This document shows positions 1 through 7,133 of a stretch of DNA of 24,102 bases, in pieces (the stretch's first letter is position 1; each line of letters opens with the position of its first letter). Made by a program: the position numbers and the translations under genes. The stretch is from Candidatus Jacksonbacteria bacterium (GTDB lineage Bacteria > Patescibacteriota > Patescibacteriia > UBA9629 > GWA2-43-13), in NCBI GenBank assembly GCA_018698735.1, contig JABIPD010000060.1:1-24102 (forward strand). The letters run 5' to 3'. The notes beneath the pieces were generated by a model, which was not told where the DNA came from, did not search any database, and worked only from the letters and a program-made list of their open reading frames with translations.

Positions 1-863
1 ATCCTTTCTCGTGCCGGACCAAGTATTTTTCGAGGATCATATAACTCAGCGTTCGTTGATAATTCCTTTCTTACGGCCGCAGTAAATGCAAGCCGGATAT
101 CTGTATCGGTATTTACTTTGCTAATTCCAAGTGATATTGCTTTTTTAATTTGAGCATCTGGAATCCCTCGTGCTTTTTTTACTTTCCCGCCATAAGTATT
201 AATTTCTTTTATTAAAGCCTGAGGAACACTCGAAGCGCCATGAAGTACCAGCGGAATAGAGATGCTCTCTTTAATATTTTCTAAACGTTTAAAATCTAAG
301 GCTATCGCTTTTTTTGATTTCTCTATCCCATGGGCGGTTCCTATAGATATTGCCAGTGCATTGCACCCTGTTTCTTTTACAAACACTGCTGCTTCTTCTG
401 GATCGGTATAGAAAGATTCTGTTTCTTTTACTTTCACCAAATCTTCGATTCCTGGAATAGCTCCTAATTCTGCTTCTACAGATACTCCATAATTCTTTGC
501 CCATCGTACAACTTGGCGAGTACGGTGGACATTTTCGTCGAACGGTAAAGAAGAGCCATCGTACATTACCGAGGAGTAGCCGTTTTTTAACGCCTGTTTT
601 ACAACTTCCAACTTCTTTCCGTGGTCGAGATGAAAAACCACAGGAACACGCGACTGTGCAGCTACATTTATAATCGCTGCCAAATAATCCATTCCCGCGT
701 ATTCTACTCCACCTTCGCTTGTTTGTAGTATAATCGGAGAATCTTCTTCTTCTGCAGCCTGAATAATTGCTTGTGCAATCTCTAAATTATTTACATTAAA
801 AGCACCAACCGCATAGTGTTGGGATTGTGCTTTTTTTAAAACAGAAGTAAGAGAAACAAGCAT
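1..863 (-). CDS. fba: Class II fructose-bisphosphate aldolase (partial, C-terminus beyond window)
   Basis: A reading frame of 287 residues is open from the ATG at 863 to the window edge. A full family member is only slightly longer, so a short C-terminal part is missing. The enzyme interconverts fructose 1,6-bisphosphate with GAP and DHAP; relatives also handle sedoheptulose 1,7-bisphosphate. Visible marks of the zinc-dependent class II family are the catalytic Asp and zinc His in HLDHG (D80, H81), the acidic loop VEAELGAIPG around residues 129-138 (E132), zinc histidines in GTAHG (H178) and LHGASS (H208), and the phosphate-binding NTDTD at 251-255. It is the last visible gene of the rpiB-rpe-tkt-pfkB operon, one base after the kinase stop. 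Family assignment is sure; bisphosphate preference (F1,6P2 or S1,7P2) is not visible. Confidence 0.93.
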   Translation of the reverse strand, partial: MLVSLTSVLKKAQSQHYAVGAFNVNNLEIAQAIIQAAEEEDSPIILQTSEGGVEYAGMDYLAAIINVAAQSRVPVVFHLDHGKKLEVVKQALKNGYSSVMYDGSSLPFDENVHRTRQVVRWAKNYGVSVEAELGAIPGIEDLVKVKETESFYTDPEEAAVFVKETGCNALAISIGTAHGIEKSKKAIALDFKRLENIKESISIPLVLHGASSVPQALIKEINTYGGKVKKARGIPDAQIKKAISLGISKVNTDTDIRLAFTAAVRKELSTNAELYDPRKILGPARER

Positions 864-864
864 A

Positions 865-1863
865 TTACAAAAAAGTTTGCGGTTGAATAGTATGATATTT
901 TCTGAGCCATTTTTTTAACTCTGCCTTTGAAAGCAATCCATTCTGCGGTCCTACCTTAGAGATAACAGAACCAGAATTCATAATCCCCCATTTTAATGCA
1001 TGCTTCCAATCTTTATTATACGCCAATGCAGAAAGCATGCCCGAAGCAAAACTATCGCCAGCGCCAGTGCTATCTGCTGAAGAATTATTGGCAAGGCTTT
1101 TTACATGCACAAGGTCGTCTCCATCGTACCCCCAGGCGCCTTTTTTACCAACAGTCATAATAATTACGTTACACCCTAGTTCGTGAAACCTTCGCACAAG
1201 GGTTTTTTCGGATGTAATATCTGTCTCTAAAAGTTTCTGCACTTCTGTTTTATTTAGAAATACGATATCTGATGCTTGAACAACTTTTTTCCACTTTGTT
1301 AAACCATCACTCATTTGGCAACTCCCCGGATTAACGGCTAATTGAAACTCTCCTTTTTTTGCTTTCTGGGCAGTTGAATCCCAGAGTCTTTTGTAACCGG
1401 CTGACATAGAAGTAAGATACACCCATTTTGTTTTTGGCAAAGCTTTTGGAACGTATTTTCGAGGCGGATGATACGACAAAATAGTTCGCTCGCCATTATG
1501 CAGCAGTATTGTAGAATAATTTGTTTTGCTTTTCGATTGAGCTGTTACCAACGAAACATCTATTTTATTATTCGATAGTTCTTCTCGGATAGAAGAACCA
1601 AATTCATCGTCACCAAGAGCGCCTGCAAAGGCAACAGAAAGCCCCATCTTAGAGCATCCCATTGCTACATTAGCTGCATTCCCACCAATTCGAGCAGTCT
1701 GATTTACAACAGGAAGTTTCGCGCCAAATGGCACGCACAACTCCTTTACATTTTTCTTTTTTCCGTTGCGAATAACAAGCTCGTTACCAAGCTCTACATA
1801 CATATCACGCGTCGCATCTCCCAGCGTAATAACATCGAAGATTTTTTTTCTTGAAATTGCCAT
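865..1863 (-). CDS. PfkB/ribokinase-family sugar kinase
   Basis: This is a 332-residue ribokinase-fold kinase that phosphorylates a sugar, sugar phosphate or nucleoside with ATP. The substrate-binding glycine pair with Asn is in RIGGNAANVA (residues 59-67), the domain contains the usual GALGDDEFG strand (81-89), and the C-terminal anion hole and catalytic base are in STGAGDSFASG (D270). The family is certain, the substrate is not. Position between transketolase and class II aldolase, with one-base gaps on both sides, suggests a ketose-phosphate kinase (fructose 6-phosphate or sedoheptulose 7-phosphate). Adenosine or ribose kinase activity remains possible because those enzymes share the same motifs. 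No separate promoter is seen, so it is expressed with the operon. Confidence 0.9.
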   Translation of the reverse strand: MAISRKKIFDVITLGDATRDMYVELGNELVIRNGKKKNVKELCVPFGAKLPVVNQTARIGGNAANVAMGCSKMGLSVAFAGALGDDEFGSSIREELSNNKIDVSLVTAQSKSKTNYSTILLHNGERTILSYHPPRKYVPKALPKTKWVYLTSMSAGYKRLWDSTAQKAKKGEFQLAVNPGSCQMSDGLTKWKKVVQASDIVFLNKTEVQKLLETDITSEKTLVRRFHELGCNVIIMTVGKKGAWGYDGDDLVHVKSLANNSSADSTGAGDSFASGMLSALAYNKDWKHALKWGIMNSGSVISKVGPQNGLLSKAELKKWLRKYHTIQPQTFL

Positions 1864-1864
1864 A

Positions 1865-2866
1865 CTAATGACTTTTTCTTTTGAGAACTTTTCTTATTGC
1901 AGTAATAATACCATATGAGGTCATTTCATATTTTTCTAACAATTCAGATGGTTCACCAGATTCTCCAAAACTGTCTGGCATCCCCACTCGCTCCATTGGA
2001 GTCGGGCACTCTTCTGCAAGCACTTCTGCCACTGCTCCTCCTAATCCAGCATTCATTTGGTGTTCCTCTACTGTTACAATTGCACCAGTTTCTTCTGCTG
2101 CTTTTTTTATAAGCGACCTATCTAGTGGTTTAATGCTCGGCATGTTTATTACCTGAACACTTACATCGTGTTCTTTTTCTATTTCTTTTGCTGCTTTTAA
2201 TGCTTCATATACCAGTGGACCACATGCAATAAGGGTTACATCTTCTCCATTTTTTAACACATACCCTTTCCCAACTTCTAATGGCGTTTTTTCCGAGGTT
2301 ATTATTGGCGTTTTTTCTCTGGTTAACCGAACATATACCGGGCCTTTTATTTTTGCTGCCAAAAGTGTTGCTCTATACGCCTCGTTAGCATCGCAAGGAA
2401 CCAAAACCGTCATATTTGGTAGCACCCGAGTAATAGCAATATCTTCAAGCGCTTGATGGGTGGCGCCATCTGGACCGACTGATATACCGGCATGGCAGCC
2501 AGCAATTTTTACTGATACATTTGAATAACAAATAGAAATTCGGACTTGATCCCAATTTCGGCCAGGAGAAAAAACCGCATACGAAGAAATAAATGGAATT
2601 TTTCCTTCCATTGCAAGCCCTGCAGCAACGCCAGCCATGTTTTGTTCTGCTACTCCCATCTCTAAAAATCTATCTGGGTACGATTCTTTAAACCAAGAAG
2701 AGCGTGTTGAATCGGTAAGATCACAACACAAAACCATTACATTTTTTTGTTTTTTTCCTAGTTCGAGCAAAGCTTTTCCATAGCCGTCACGAGTAGGAAG
2801 CAGCTCCTCTTTCTTTGTAAACAAATGCTGGTTTACTTTTACACTATTTTTCTTTTGATTTTTCAT
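1865..2866 (-). CDS. tkt: Transketolase, C-terminal half (pyrimidine-binding and C domains)
   Basis: This 333-residue protein is the second half of a split transketolase. It contributes the pyrimidine-binding side of the thiamine diphosphate site and the C-terminal domain. The conserved glutamate that activates the cofactor is E74 in MGVAEQNM. Further family segments are GPDGATHQALED around 132-143 and the C-terminal strands around VTVEEHQ. It starts nine bases after the stop of the N-terminal half, so the two subunits are made together and should form a heteromeric enzyme moving two-carbon units between pentose, triose, tetrose and heptose phosphates. A 1-deoxyxylulose-5-phosphate synthase is excluded by the split layout and by the rpe/rpiB neighbours. 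Split transketolases are known in archaea and several bacterial lineages. Confidence 0.93.
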   Translation of the reverse strand: MKNQKKNSVKVNQHLFTKKEELLPTRDGYGKALLELGKKQKNVMVLCCDLTDSTRSSWFKESYPDRFLEMGVAEQNMAGVAAGLAMEGKIPFISSYAVFSPGRNWDQVRISICYSNVSVKIAGCHAGISVGPDGATHQALEDIAITRVLPNMTVLVPCDANEAYRATLLAAKIKGPVYVRLTREKTPIITSEKTPLEVGKGYVLKNGEDVTLIACGPLVYEALKAAKEIEKEHDVSVQVINMPSIKPLDRSLIKKAAEETGAIVTVEEHQMNAGLGGAVAEVLAEECPTPMERVGMPDSFGESGEPSELLEKYEMTSYGIITAIRKVLKRKSH

Positions 2867-2875
2867 GAGGTTTCC

Positions 2876-3724
2876 TTAATCGCAGTCTCCTACATTTACT
2901 CTACCACCAAGGGTTCGCAAGTCTTGTAATGCTTTTTTTGCTTCTTTGGTGTTTGGTGGTTTCCCATGCCATTCATAATTATATTCCATAAAATCGACAC
3001 CTTTACCTGGAATAGTGTGAGCGAGTAGCACCGTCGGTTTTTCTACAATTGCTTTCGCCATATTGCAGGCGTCTACAATATGGGGAATATTATGACCATC
3101 TATCTCTATTACATGAAACCCAAAACTCTCGAACCGTTCCCGAAGTGGCTCGAGAGGCATAACATCTTCGGTGTTGCCATCTATTTGAATATTGTTTCTA
3201 TCTACTATTACTGTTAAATTATGAAGCCTATATTTTCCTGCAAACATAAACGCCTCCCAACACTGACCTTCGTTTAATTCACCATCGCCCATTAAACAAT
3301 AGACATTATATTTCTTTCTTTCCATAAGCCCAGCATAGGCAATTCCAGCTGCCATTGAAATCCCTTGTCCAAGCGGGCCAGCGGCGTTTTCTACGCCAGG
3401 TAAACTTCGGTAATGCGGGTGGCCTTGAAGCCGACTATTAAGCTCTCGAAGTGTAGATAATTCCGATTTTGGAAAATAGCCTGCATGAGCAAGCGCAACA
3501 TACCAAACCGGGCAAATATGTCCGTTTGATAATATAACTCTGTCTCGGCCTTCCCACCAAGGGCTTTTGGGTCTTTTTTTTAAAACACTAAAATACAAGG
3601 CAGTAAAAACATCTGCCATGCCAAGTGGCCCAGACGAATGCCCCGAGCCGGCGTCTACCAGCATTTTGATGATATCTTGCCGAATTTCGTTTGCTTTTTT
3701 GTCGAGCTTTTCTGGTATGTGCAT
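2876..3724 (-). CDS. tkt: Transketolase, N-terminal half (thiamine diphosphate-binding domain)
   Basis: This 282-residue subunit carries the diphosphate- and magnesium-binding side of transketolase. The thiamine diphosphate motif runs from GDGEL (146-150) to the paired asparagines in VDRNN (177-178). Substrate-site histidines fit H29 in GSGHSSGPLG, H69 in SNGHICP and H102 in GHP. No pyrimidine domain follows; that part is encoded by the next gene. The start ATG at 3724 lies six bases after the rpe stop at 3731 and has no recognisable Shine-Dalgarno sequence, which suggests translational coupling or reliance on short leaders. With rpe and rpiB it supplies the non-oxidative pentose phosphate reactions. 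Confidence is high for both family and role. Confidence 0.94.
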   Translation of the reverse strand: MHIPEKLDKKANEIRQDIIKMLVDAGSGHSSGPLGMADVFTALYFSVLKKRPKSPWWEGRDRVILSNGHICPVWYVALAHAGYFPKSELSTLRELNSRLQGHPHYRSLPGVENAAGPLGQGISMAAGIAYAGLMERKKYNVYCLMGDGELNEGQCWEAFMFAGKYRLHNLTVIVDRNNIQIDGNTEDVMPLEPLRERFESFGFHVIEIDGHNIPHIVDACNMAKAIVEKPTVLLAHTIPGKGVDFMEYNYEWHGKPPNTKEAKKALQDLRTLGGRVNVGDCD

Positions 3725-3730
3725 TTCTTT

Positions 3731-4369
3731 TTATTTATCTTTGAAGGAATTTATTTTTTTTATATACTTTTCAAGATTAGTGGCACTAAAGAGTCCGGTT
3801 CCCATGGCTACTTGATCTGCACCTGCTTCGAACAATTTTATTGCAATGCCTTCTTTTACACCACCGTCTACTGCGATTGTTCGCTCTGGCAACAAAATAC
3901 GAGCATCTTTTACTTTTTCTAGAGTGCTTGGAATAAATTCTTGGCCGCCATAACCAGGATGAACTCCCATAATAAGAACACCGTCGATAATTTCTGCGTA
4001 AGGCTCAAGCTTTTTTATCGGCGTCTCAGGATTAATCGCCAAAAACACTTCTTTATCTGCTTCTTTTATTTTTTCTATACTTGCATTACTATCTTCTGAA
4101 GCCTCGATATGAATACTGATACGCCGAACTACTGGATGAAGCCATTTTTCTATTACCACCTCGGGCAACTCTATCATAAGGTGTAAATCTATAGCTGCGG
4201 TTGTTTGAATAAGATCGAGAACACCAGGGTCGTTCATAACTTCCTCTGGAACAAACAGCCCGTCTGCAATATCTAGCTGAATAAGCTCAACAAAAGCAGC
4301 AACACGATCAAGTTTTTCTTGAATGTCGCTTACACTTTGCTCAAGGATTGCAGGGATAACTCTCTGCAT
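3731..4369 (-). CDS. rpe: Ribulose-phosphate 3-epimerase
   Basis: This 212-residue TIM-barrel enzyme interconverts ribulose 5-phosphate and xylulose 5-phosphate. I chose the ATG at 4369 because the family starts with the strand that reads RVIPAIL here; the frame is open further upstream, but only through the end of rpiB. Metal and catalytic residues visible are D33 in QLDIADG, H63 in DLHLM and D168 in AVDGG, and the phosphate loop is MGVHPGYGGQEF (134-145). One usual metal ligand, the histidine two residues before D33, is Gln (Q31), so the metal site may be altered. The gene lies ten bases downstream of rpiB and six bases before transketolase. The assignment is secure from motifs and context. 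Confidence 0.92.
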   Translation of the reverse strand: MQRVIPAILEQSVSDIQEKLDRVAAFVELIQLDIADGLFVPEEVMNDPGVLDLIQTTAAIDLHLMIELPEVVIEKWLHPVVRRISIHIEASEDSNASIEKIKEADKEVFLAINPETPIKKLEPYAEIIDGVLIMGVHPGYGGQEFIPSTLEKVKDARILLPERTIAVDGGVKEGIAIKLFEAGADQVAMGTGLFSATNLEKYIKKINSFKDK

Positions 4370-4379
4370 AGATATTGAG

Positions 4380-4829
4380 TTATAAATTTTCGAGGTTGTG
4401 AACTTTTTCGAGCCGCCGTTTATAGCGGTCTTCATTACTAAATGCAGTCGAAACAAACGTATCTGCAATTTCTTCTATAGTTTCCTTATCTATTAACCTG
4501 GCACCTATGGCGACAATATTAGCGTTGTCATCTTTGCGAGCAAGCTGTGCTGATTCTTTATCCCATGCCTGAATCGCACGAATACCATTATGCTTATTTG
4601 CTGCTACTGCTACCCCGCCGCCACTTCCGCACAAAAGTATTCCTAACGATTCTGAATCTTTCTGAATTTTAACAGCAACTTCATGCGCAATATCTGGATA
4701 ATCGTCTTCTTGATCCAGCACAAGTGCGCCACAATCTTCTACCTTAATCTCCTTCTGAGAAAAAAATTCCTTCAGAAGTTCTTTTGCCTCAAATCCTGCA
4801 TGATCAGCTCCTATATAAACCATCGGCAT
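4380..4829 (-). CDS. rpiB: Ribose-5-phosphate isomerase B (RpiB/LacAB family)
   Basis: This 149-residue enzyme interconverts ribose 5-phosphate and ribulose 5-phosphate. It opens with the family strand YIGADHAGFEAK (residues 5-16) and has the catalytic cysteine C67 in CGSGGGVAVAANK. The usual catalytic histidine of the A-R-x-H-N-D-A-N motif is replaced by Asp (D100 in ARKDDNAN); mycobacterial-type RpiB proteins also lack that His. It is the first gene of the six-gene carbon operon. An extended -10 box lies about 20 bases upstream of the ATG, and no Shine-Dalgarno is seen. Related galactose-6-phosphate isomerases share the fold, but the rpe and transketolase neighbours favour ribose 5-phosphate. 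Confidence 0.92.
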   Translation of the reverse strand: MPMVYIGADHAGFEAKELLKEFFSQKEIKVEDCGALVLDQEDDYPDIAHEVAVKIQKDSESLGILLCGSGGGVAVAANKHNGIRAIQAWDKESAQLARKDDNANIVAIGARLIDKETIEEIADTFVSTAFSNEDRYKRRLEKVHNLENL

Positions 4830-4848
4830 AGCATTTTTATTACTTATT

Positions 4849-4854
4849 AGTATA
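4849..4854 (-). promoter_or_regulatory. Extended -10 promoter of the rpiB carbon operon
   Basis: The minus strand reads TGT-TATACT, a TGn-extended -10 box matching TATAAT in five of six positions, about 20 bases upstream of the rpiB ATG at 4829. No convincing -35 hexamer is seen at the normal distance, as is usual for extended -10 promoters. It is the only strong candidate in front of the six-gene operon. Confidence 0.5.
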
Positions 4855-4873
4855 ACACACTCTTTCTGCTAAC

Positions 4874-4904
4874 AAAAAACGAAAGGTTGCCCTTTCATCT
4901 TTTT
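4874..4904 (-). terminator. Intrinsic terminator after riboflavin kinase
   Basis: A perfect six-base stem GAAAGG / CCTTTC (4881-4886 and 4891-4896) with a four-base loop is followed on the minus strand by GTTTTTTG. It ends the glutaredoxin-riboflavin kinase unit. A T-run on the other side (4900-4904) could make it bidirectional. Confidence 0.65.
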
Positions 4905-4916
4905 GTTTTCGTATTT

Positions 4917-5297
4917 TTATTTACCGTGAAAATACAGCCTTGCAACCCTGCAATCGTTCTCTATAGCATCTATAAGTGCCTCTACAGTATCGAACTTTTT
5001 AATCGGTCGAATAAACGAAATAGCCTCTACTTCTACATCTGCGCCAACTACATCTTCGTTAAAATCGAATACATGGACTTCGCAGGTAATATTTTGTGGT
5101 TCAAACATGAGGACTGGTCCAAAATGCATTACCCCGGTTCGCCAGACATCTCCTACACAAATTCTGCAGACGTATATACCATGATCAAGCTCAGGAGGCG
5201 TTTGCATGTTAATATTCATGGTCGGAATTCCCAAATGCTTTCCACGACCAGCACCCCGCACAACAACTCCGCGGATATTCGCTAAAACTTTTTTCAT
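4917..5297 (-). CDS. Stand-alone riboflavin kinase (RFK domain)
   Basis: This 126-residue protein consists of the riboflavin kinase domain only, making FMN from riboflavin and ATP. Typical motifs are GVVVRGAGRGKHLGIPTMN (residues 10-28), with the nucleotide-binding PTxN, and the catalytic glutamate E73 in CEVHVFDF. The IRPIKKF segment and the C-terminal helix of the family follow. The FMN adenylyltransferase domain usually fused to bacterial RibF is absent, so this gene alone cannot make FAD. It starts five bases after the glutaredoxin stop and likely shares its transcript. Flavin users in the window include the FAD oxidoreductase at 14980-16209. Domain assignment is strong; how FAD is made is not visible here. 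Confidence 0.85.
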   Translation of the reverse strand: MKKVLANIRGVVVRGAGRGKHLGIPTMNINMQTPPELDHGIYVCRICVGDVWRTGVMHFGPVLMFEPQNITCEVHVFDFNEDVVGADVEVEAISFIRPIKKFDTVEALIDAIENDCRVARLYFHGK

Positions 5298-5302
5298 ATC
5301 TC

Positions 5303-5575
5303 TTAATCGTCTTTGATGTCGAGCAGCTCTTTTAGCTTCTTTTCATCGAATCCTATAATTGCAGCTTTTTCTGATTCTTCTTCGCCTTCTTTTGCATCTT
5401 GCTCGATAAGCGTTACCGGAACTCCCATCTGACCACTTAAGTCCACCATCTCCTGAGCGGCTTCGTTATCGGAAGCAACATCTTTCTCGGCATACTCAAC
5501 AGAATGTTTTTTTAAAAACTCTTTAGTCATTTTGCAAAAATTGCAGGTTGGGGTAGTAAAAATGGTTACCTTCAT
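5303..5575 (-). CDS. Glutaredoxin-like thioredoxin-fold protein
   Basis: This is a 90-residue thioredoxin-fold protein that probably reduces disulfides using a dithiol site. The redox pair is C11 and C14 in TPTCNFCKMTKEFL, and the cis-proline loop is GVPVTLIEQ. A short acidic insert (EGEEESEKA) precedes the final helix with GFDEKKLKELL. I chose the ATG at 5575 because MKVTIFTTP is the normal family start; an in-frame ATG five codons upstream (5590) is possible, and neither has a good Shine-Dalgarno. It is cotranscribed with riboflavin kinase. It resembles the NrdH/glutaredoxin group, but no reductase partner lies next to it, so the electron donor is unknown. Confidence 0.85.
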   Translation of the reverse strand: MKVTIFTTPTCNFCKMTKEFLKKHSVEYAEKDVASDNEAAQEMVDLSGQMGVPVTLIEQDAKEGEEESEKAAIIGFDEKKLKELLDIKDD

Positions 5576-5612
5576 AGAATGAGAGTACATTAAATAACGT
5601 TTTATTTTAATT

Positions 5613-5640
5613 CAACAATTAAATGTTTTAAACAATGTTG
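5613..5640. other. Imperfect palindrome downstream of the transpeptidase gene
   Basis: A 28-base A+T-rich imperfect inverted repeat begins CAACA and ends TGTTG. It lies between the transpeptidase stop (5678) and the glutaredoxin start. It lacks a T-tract, so it is a weak terminator at best. It could also be a protein-binding site for the glutaredoxin promoter. Function is unproven. Confidence 0.25.
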
Positions 5641-5677
5641 AGTGTACACCAATACCAAAAAAATTTGCAACCTATTA

Positions 5678-7075
5678 TTAGTTGTTTGTAATACTTACTG
5701 GCACACCAACATCTGCCCATTCCCACATTGCCTGAGCAGCTCCGACTGGCAATCGAATACATCCACCAGAAACACGTTTACCAAGATGATCGGCCCCTTC
5801 TTTTGCTCCATTACTCCATTCGGGCAATTCGTGAAACCCATACGCTGGGGCTTTATACGCCATCCAATACGGCATATATAAACTTGCTCTTCTGGAATAC
5901 GGGCGTTTAAATTTATTGTCTATCTTAAATTCACCAATAGGAGTTGGAGTAGACGGTTTACCTGTCGAAACCATTACCGACGCCATTTGGAATCCATCGT
6001 CGTAATATTGCAATCTTTGATGAGCGACCGAAACCTCTATAGCGTTTTCTTCTCTGGTTAAATCTCTTTGTGGAATAAACGAATGAATTAATATAAGCTC
6101 CGGGAAAACAACACCCTTTAATGACTGAAATTTAAAATCATAAATAGTTTCGCCAGGATCTAATCCTTCCAACGGATAAGATTGCACCAATTCTCCGAAT
6201 CCATTTACCACACGAACTTCTTGCTTCATTCTGCTGTTTTCAAATACTATTATTTCTTCTCTGCCATCTTCCACTACATCTGCGGCACCTAAGGAAAGAA
6301 TCGATTTATCTTTGCTGCCGCCAACAAAAAATGTATTAATAATCTCTTTATTCCCTCTTAATAATAGCGACCTTCCTTCTGGGTTAAACCTATTTGTAAT
6401 AACGAGCTCGCTTGTACCGTCGCCACCTAAATCTATAGGCGTAATAATAAGCCCCGAGCTGTTGAACTCTGTTAAATCTATCTCCCAATCAATTGCTTTC
6501 CCTTCCATACTCCACACCGAGATAGCAGGGTTTACTCCTCTGCCCGTTGCAACCATAATTTCTAAAACACCATCTCCAGTTACATCTATTGCTACAGTTG
6601 TGTATTCAGCAATTTGTTGTTGGTTAAAAGCATAAAATTCGTGCAACAATTCGCCATAGCTGTCGAATACTTTTACTAACGCCGGACCGTCGGAAGCTGG
6701 AACGGTAATAATTTCTGGTCTACCATTGTTATTTAAATCTGCAACTTCTATATGCACACCGCCAAGCATGTCCGATGTATAGGCTTCGAAGCTATTTATT
6801 GTTCCACCATCTTGCCGAGCTAGCCATACTGTTGGAGCATAGCCTGGTTGTGCCCCCAAAATAAACTCTTTTACTCCGTCGGTGCCTAAATCGACTGCTT
6901 TTAAACTTGCGGCTTTAAGATTGTAAAAAGTTATCTCTCTTTTATGAGAAAAAAACTCGCCATCGAATAATGTAATGGTTGTATGATGAGGAGATTTTGC
7001 TGCCAGACTCTCGTTGAATGGGAATACCATTACTAAAACGAGTGTCAATATAAAAACACCTACAAAATATTTCAT
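5678..7075 (-). CDS. Secreted L,D-transpeptidase (YkuD) with FG-GAP-like repeat region
   Basis: This 465-residue exported protein has three parts. A hydrophobic signal segment covers residues 1-25 (FVGVFILTLVLVMVF, then SLAA). A repeat region spans about 40-330. A C-terminal YkuD domain (about 345-465) has the catalytic motif SGGCIR with C439 and nearby histidines H415 and H430. YkuD enzymes crosslink peptidoglycan through L,D-peptide bonds. The repeat region has the calcium-loop style D-x-x-x-D/N-G motif at D62, D113, D164, D215 and D266, each exactly 51 residues apart, with a degenerate sixth at 317. This is consistent with a beta-propeller of FG-GAP/VCBS type. It is monocistronic with an apparently leaderless promoter. 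The propeller may bind a surface or polymer; that part is inference. Confidence 0.88.
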   Translation of the reverse strand: MKYFVGVFILTLVLVMVFPFNESLAAKSPHHTTITLFDGEFFSHKREITFYNLKAASLKAVDLGTDGVKEFILGAQPGYAPTVWLARQDGGTINSFEAYTSDMLGGVHIEVADLNNNGRPEIITVPASDGPALVKVFDSYGELLHEFYAFNQQQIAEYTTVAIDVTGDGVLEIMVATGRGVNPAISVWSMEGKAIDWEIDLTEFNSSGLIITPIDLGGDGTSELVITNRFNPEGRSLLLRGNKEIINTFFVGGSKDKSILSLGAADVVEDGREEIIVFENSRMKQEVRVVNGFGELVQSYPLEGLDPGETIYDFKFQSLKGVVFPELILIHSFIPQRDLTREENAIEVSVAHQRLQYYDDGFQMASVMVSTGKPSTPTPIGEFKIDNKFKRPYSRRASLYMPYWMAYKAPAYGFHELPEWSNGAKEGADHLGKRVSGGCIRLPVGAAQAMWEWADVGVPVSITNN

Positions 7076-7081
7076 AGCTCT

Positions 7082-7087
7082 AGTATA
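7082..7087 (-). promoter_or_regulatory. Extended -10 promoter of the L,D-transpeptidase, leaderless layout
   Basis: The minus strand has TGA-TATACT with only six bases between the box and the ATG at 7075. A start point about seven bases after the -10 would fall on the A of ATG, giving a leaderless mRNA. The U-tract of the sigma-factor terminator lies immediately upstream. Confidence 0.55.
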
Positions 7088-7090
7088 TCA

Positions 7091-7133
7091 CATAAAAAAA
7101 ACGAAGAGGTACATGCTCGGATGCATATACCTC
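7091..7133 (-). terminator. Intrinsic terminator of the sigma-factor gene
   Basis: On the minus strand a hairpin with arms GAGGTA...ATGCAT / GCATGTACCTC is followed by a run of eight T. The stem begins inside the TGA stop codon of the sigma gene. Confidence 0.75.

Noticed and set aside
4887..5285. Plus-strand frame of 132 codons opposite riboflavin kinase
   Set aside because: The minus-strand riboflavin kinase motifs are complete; the opposite frame is a shadow.
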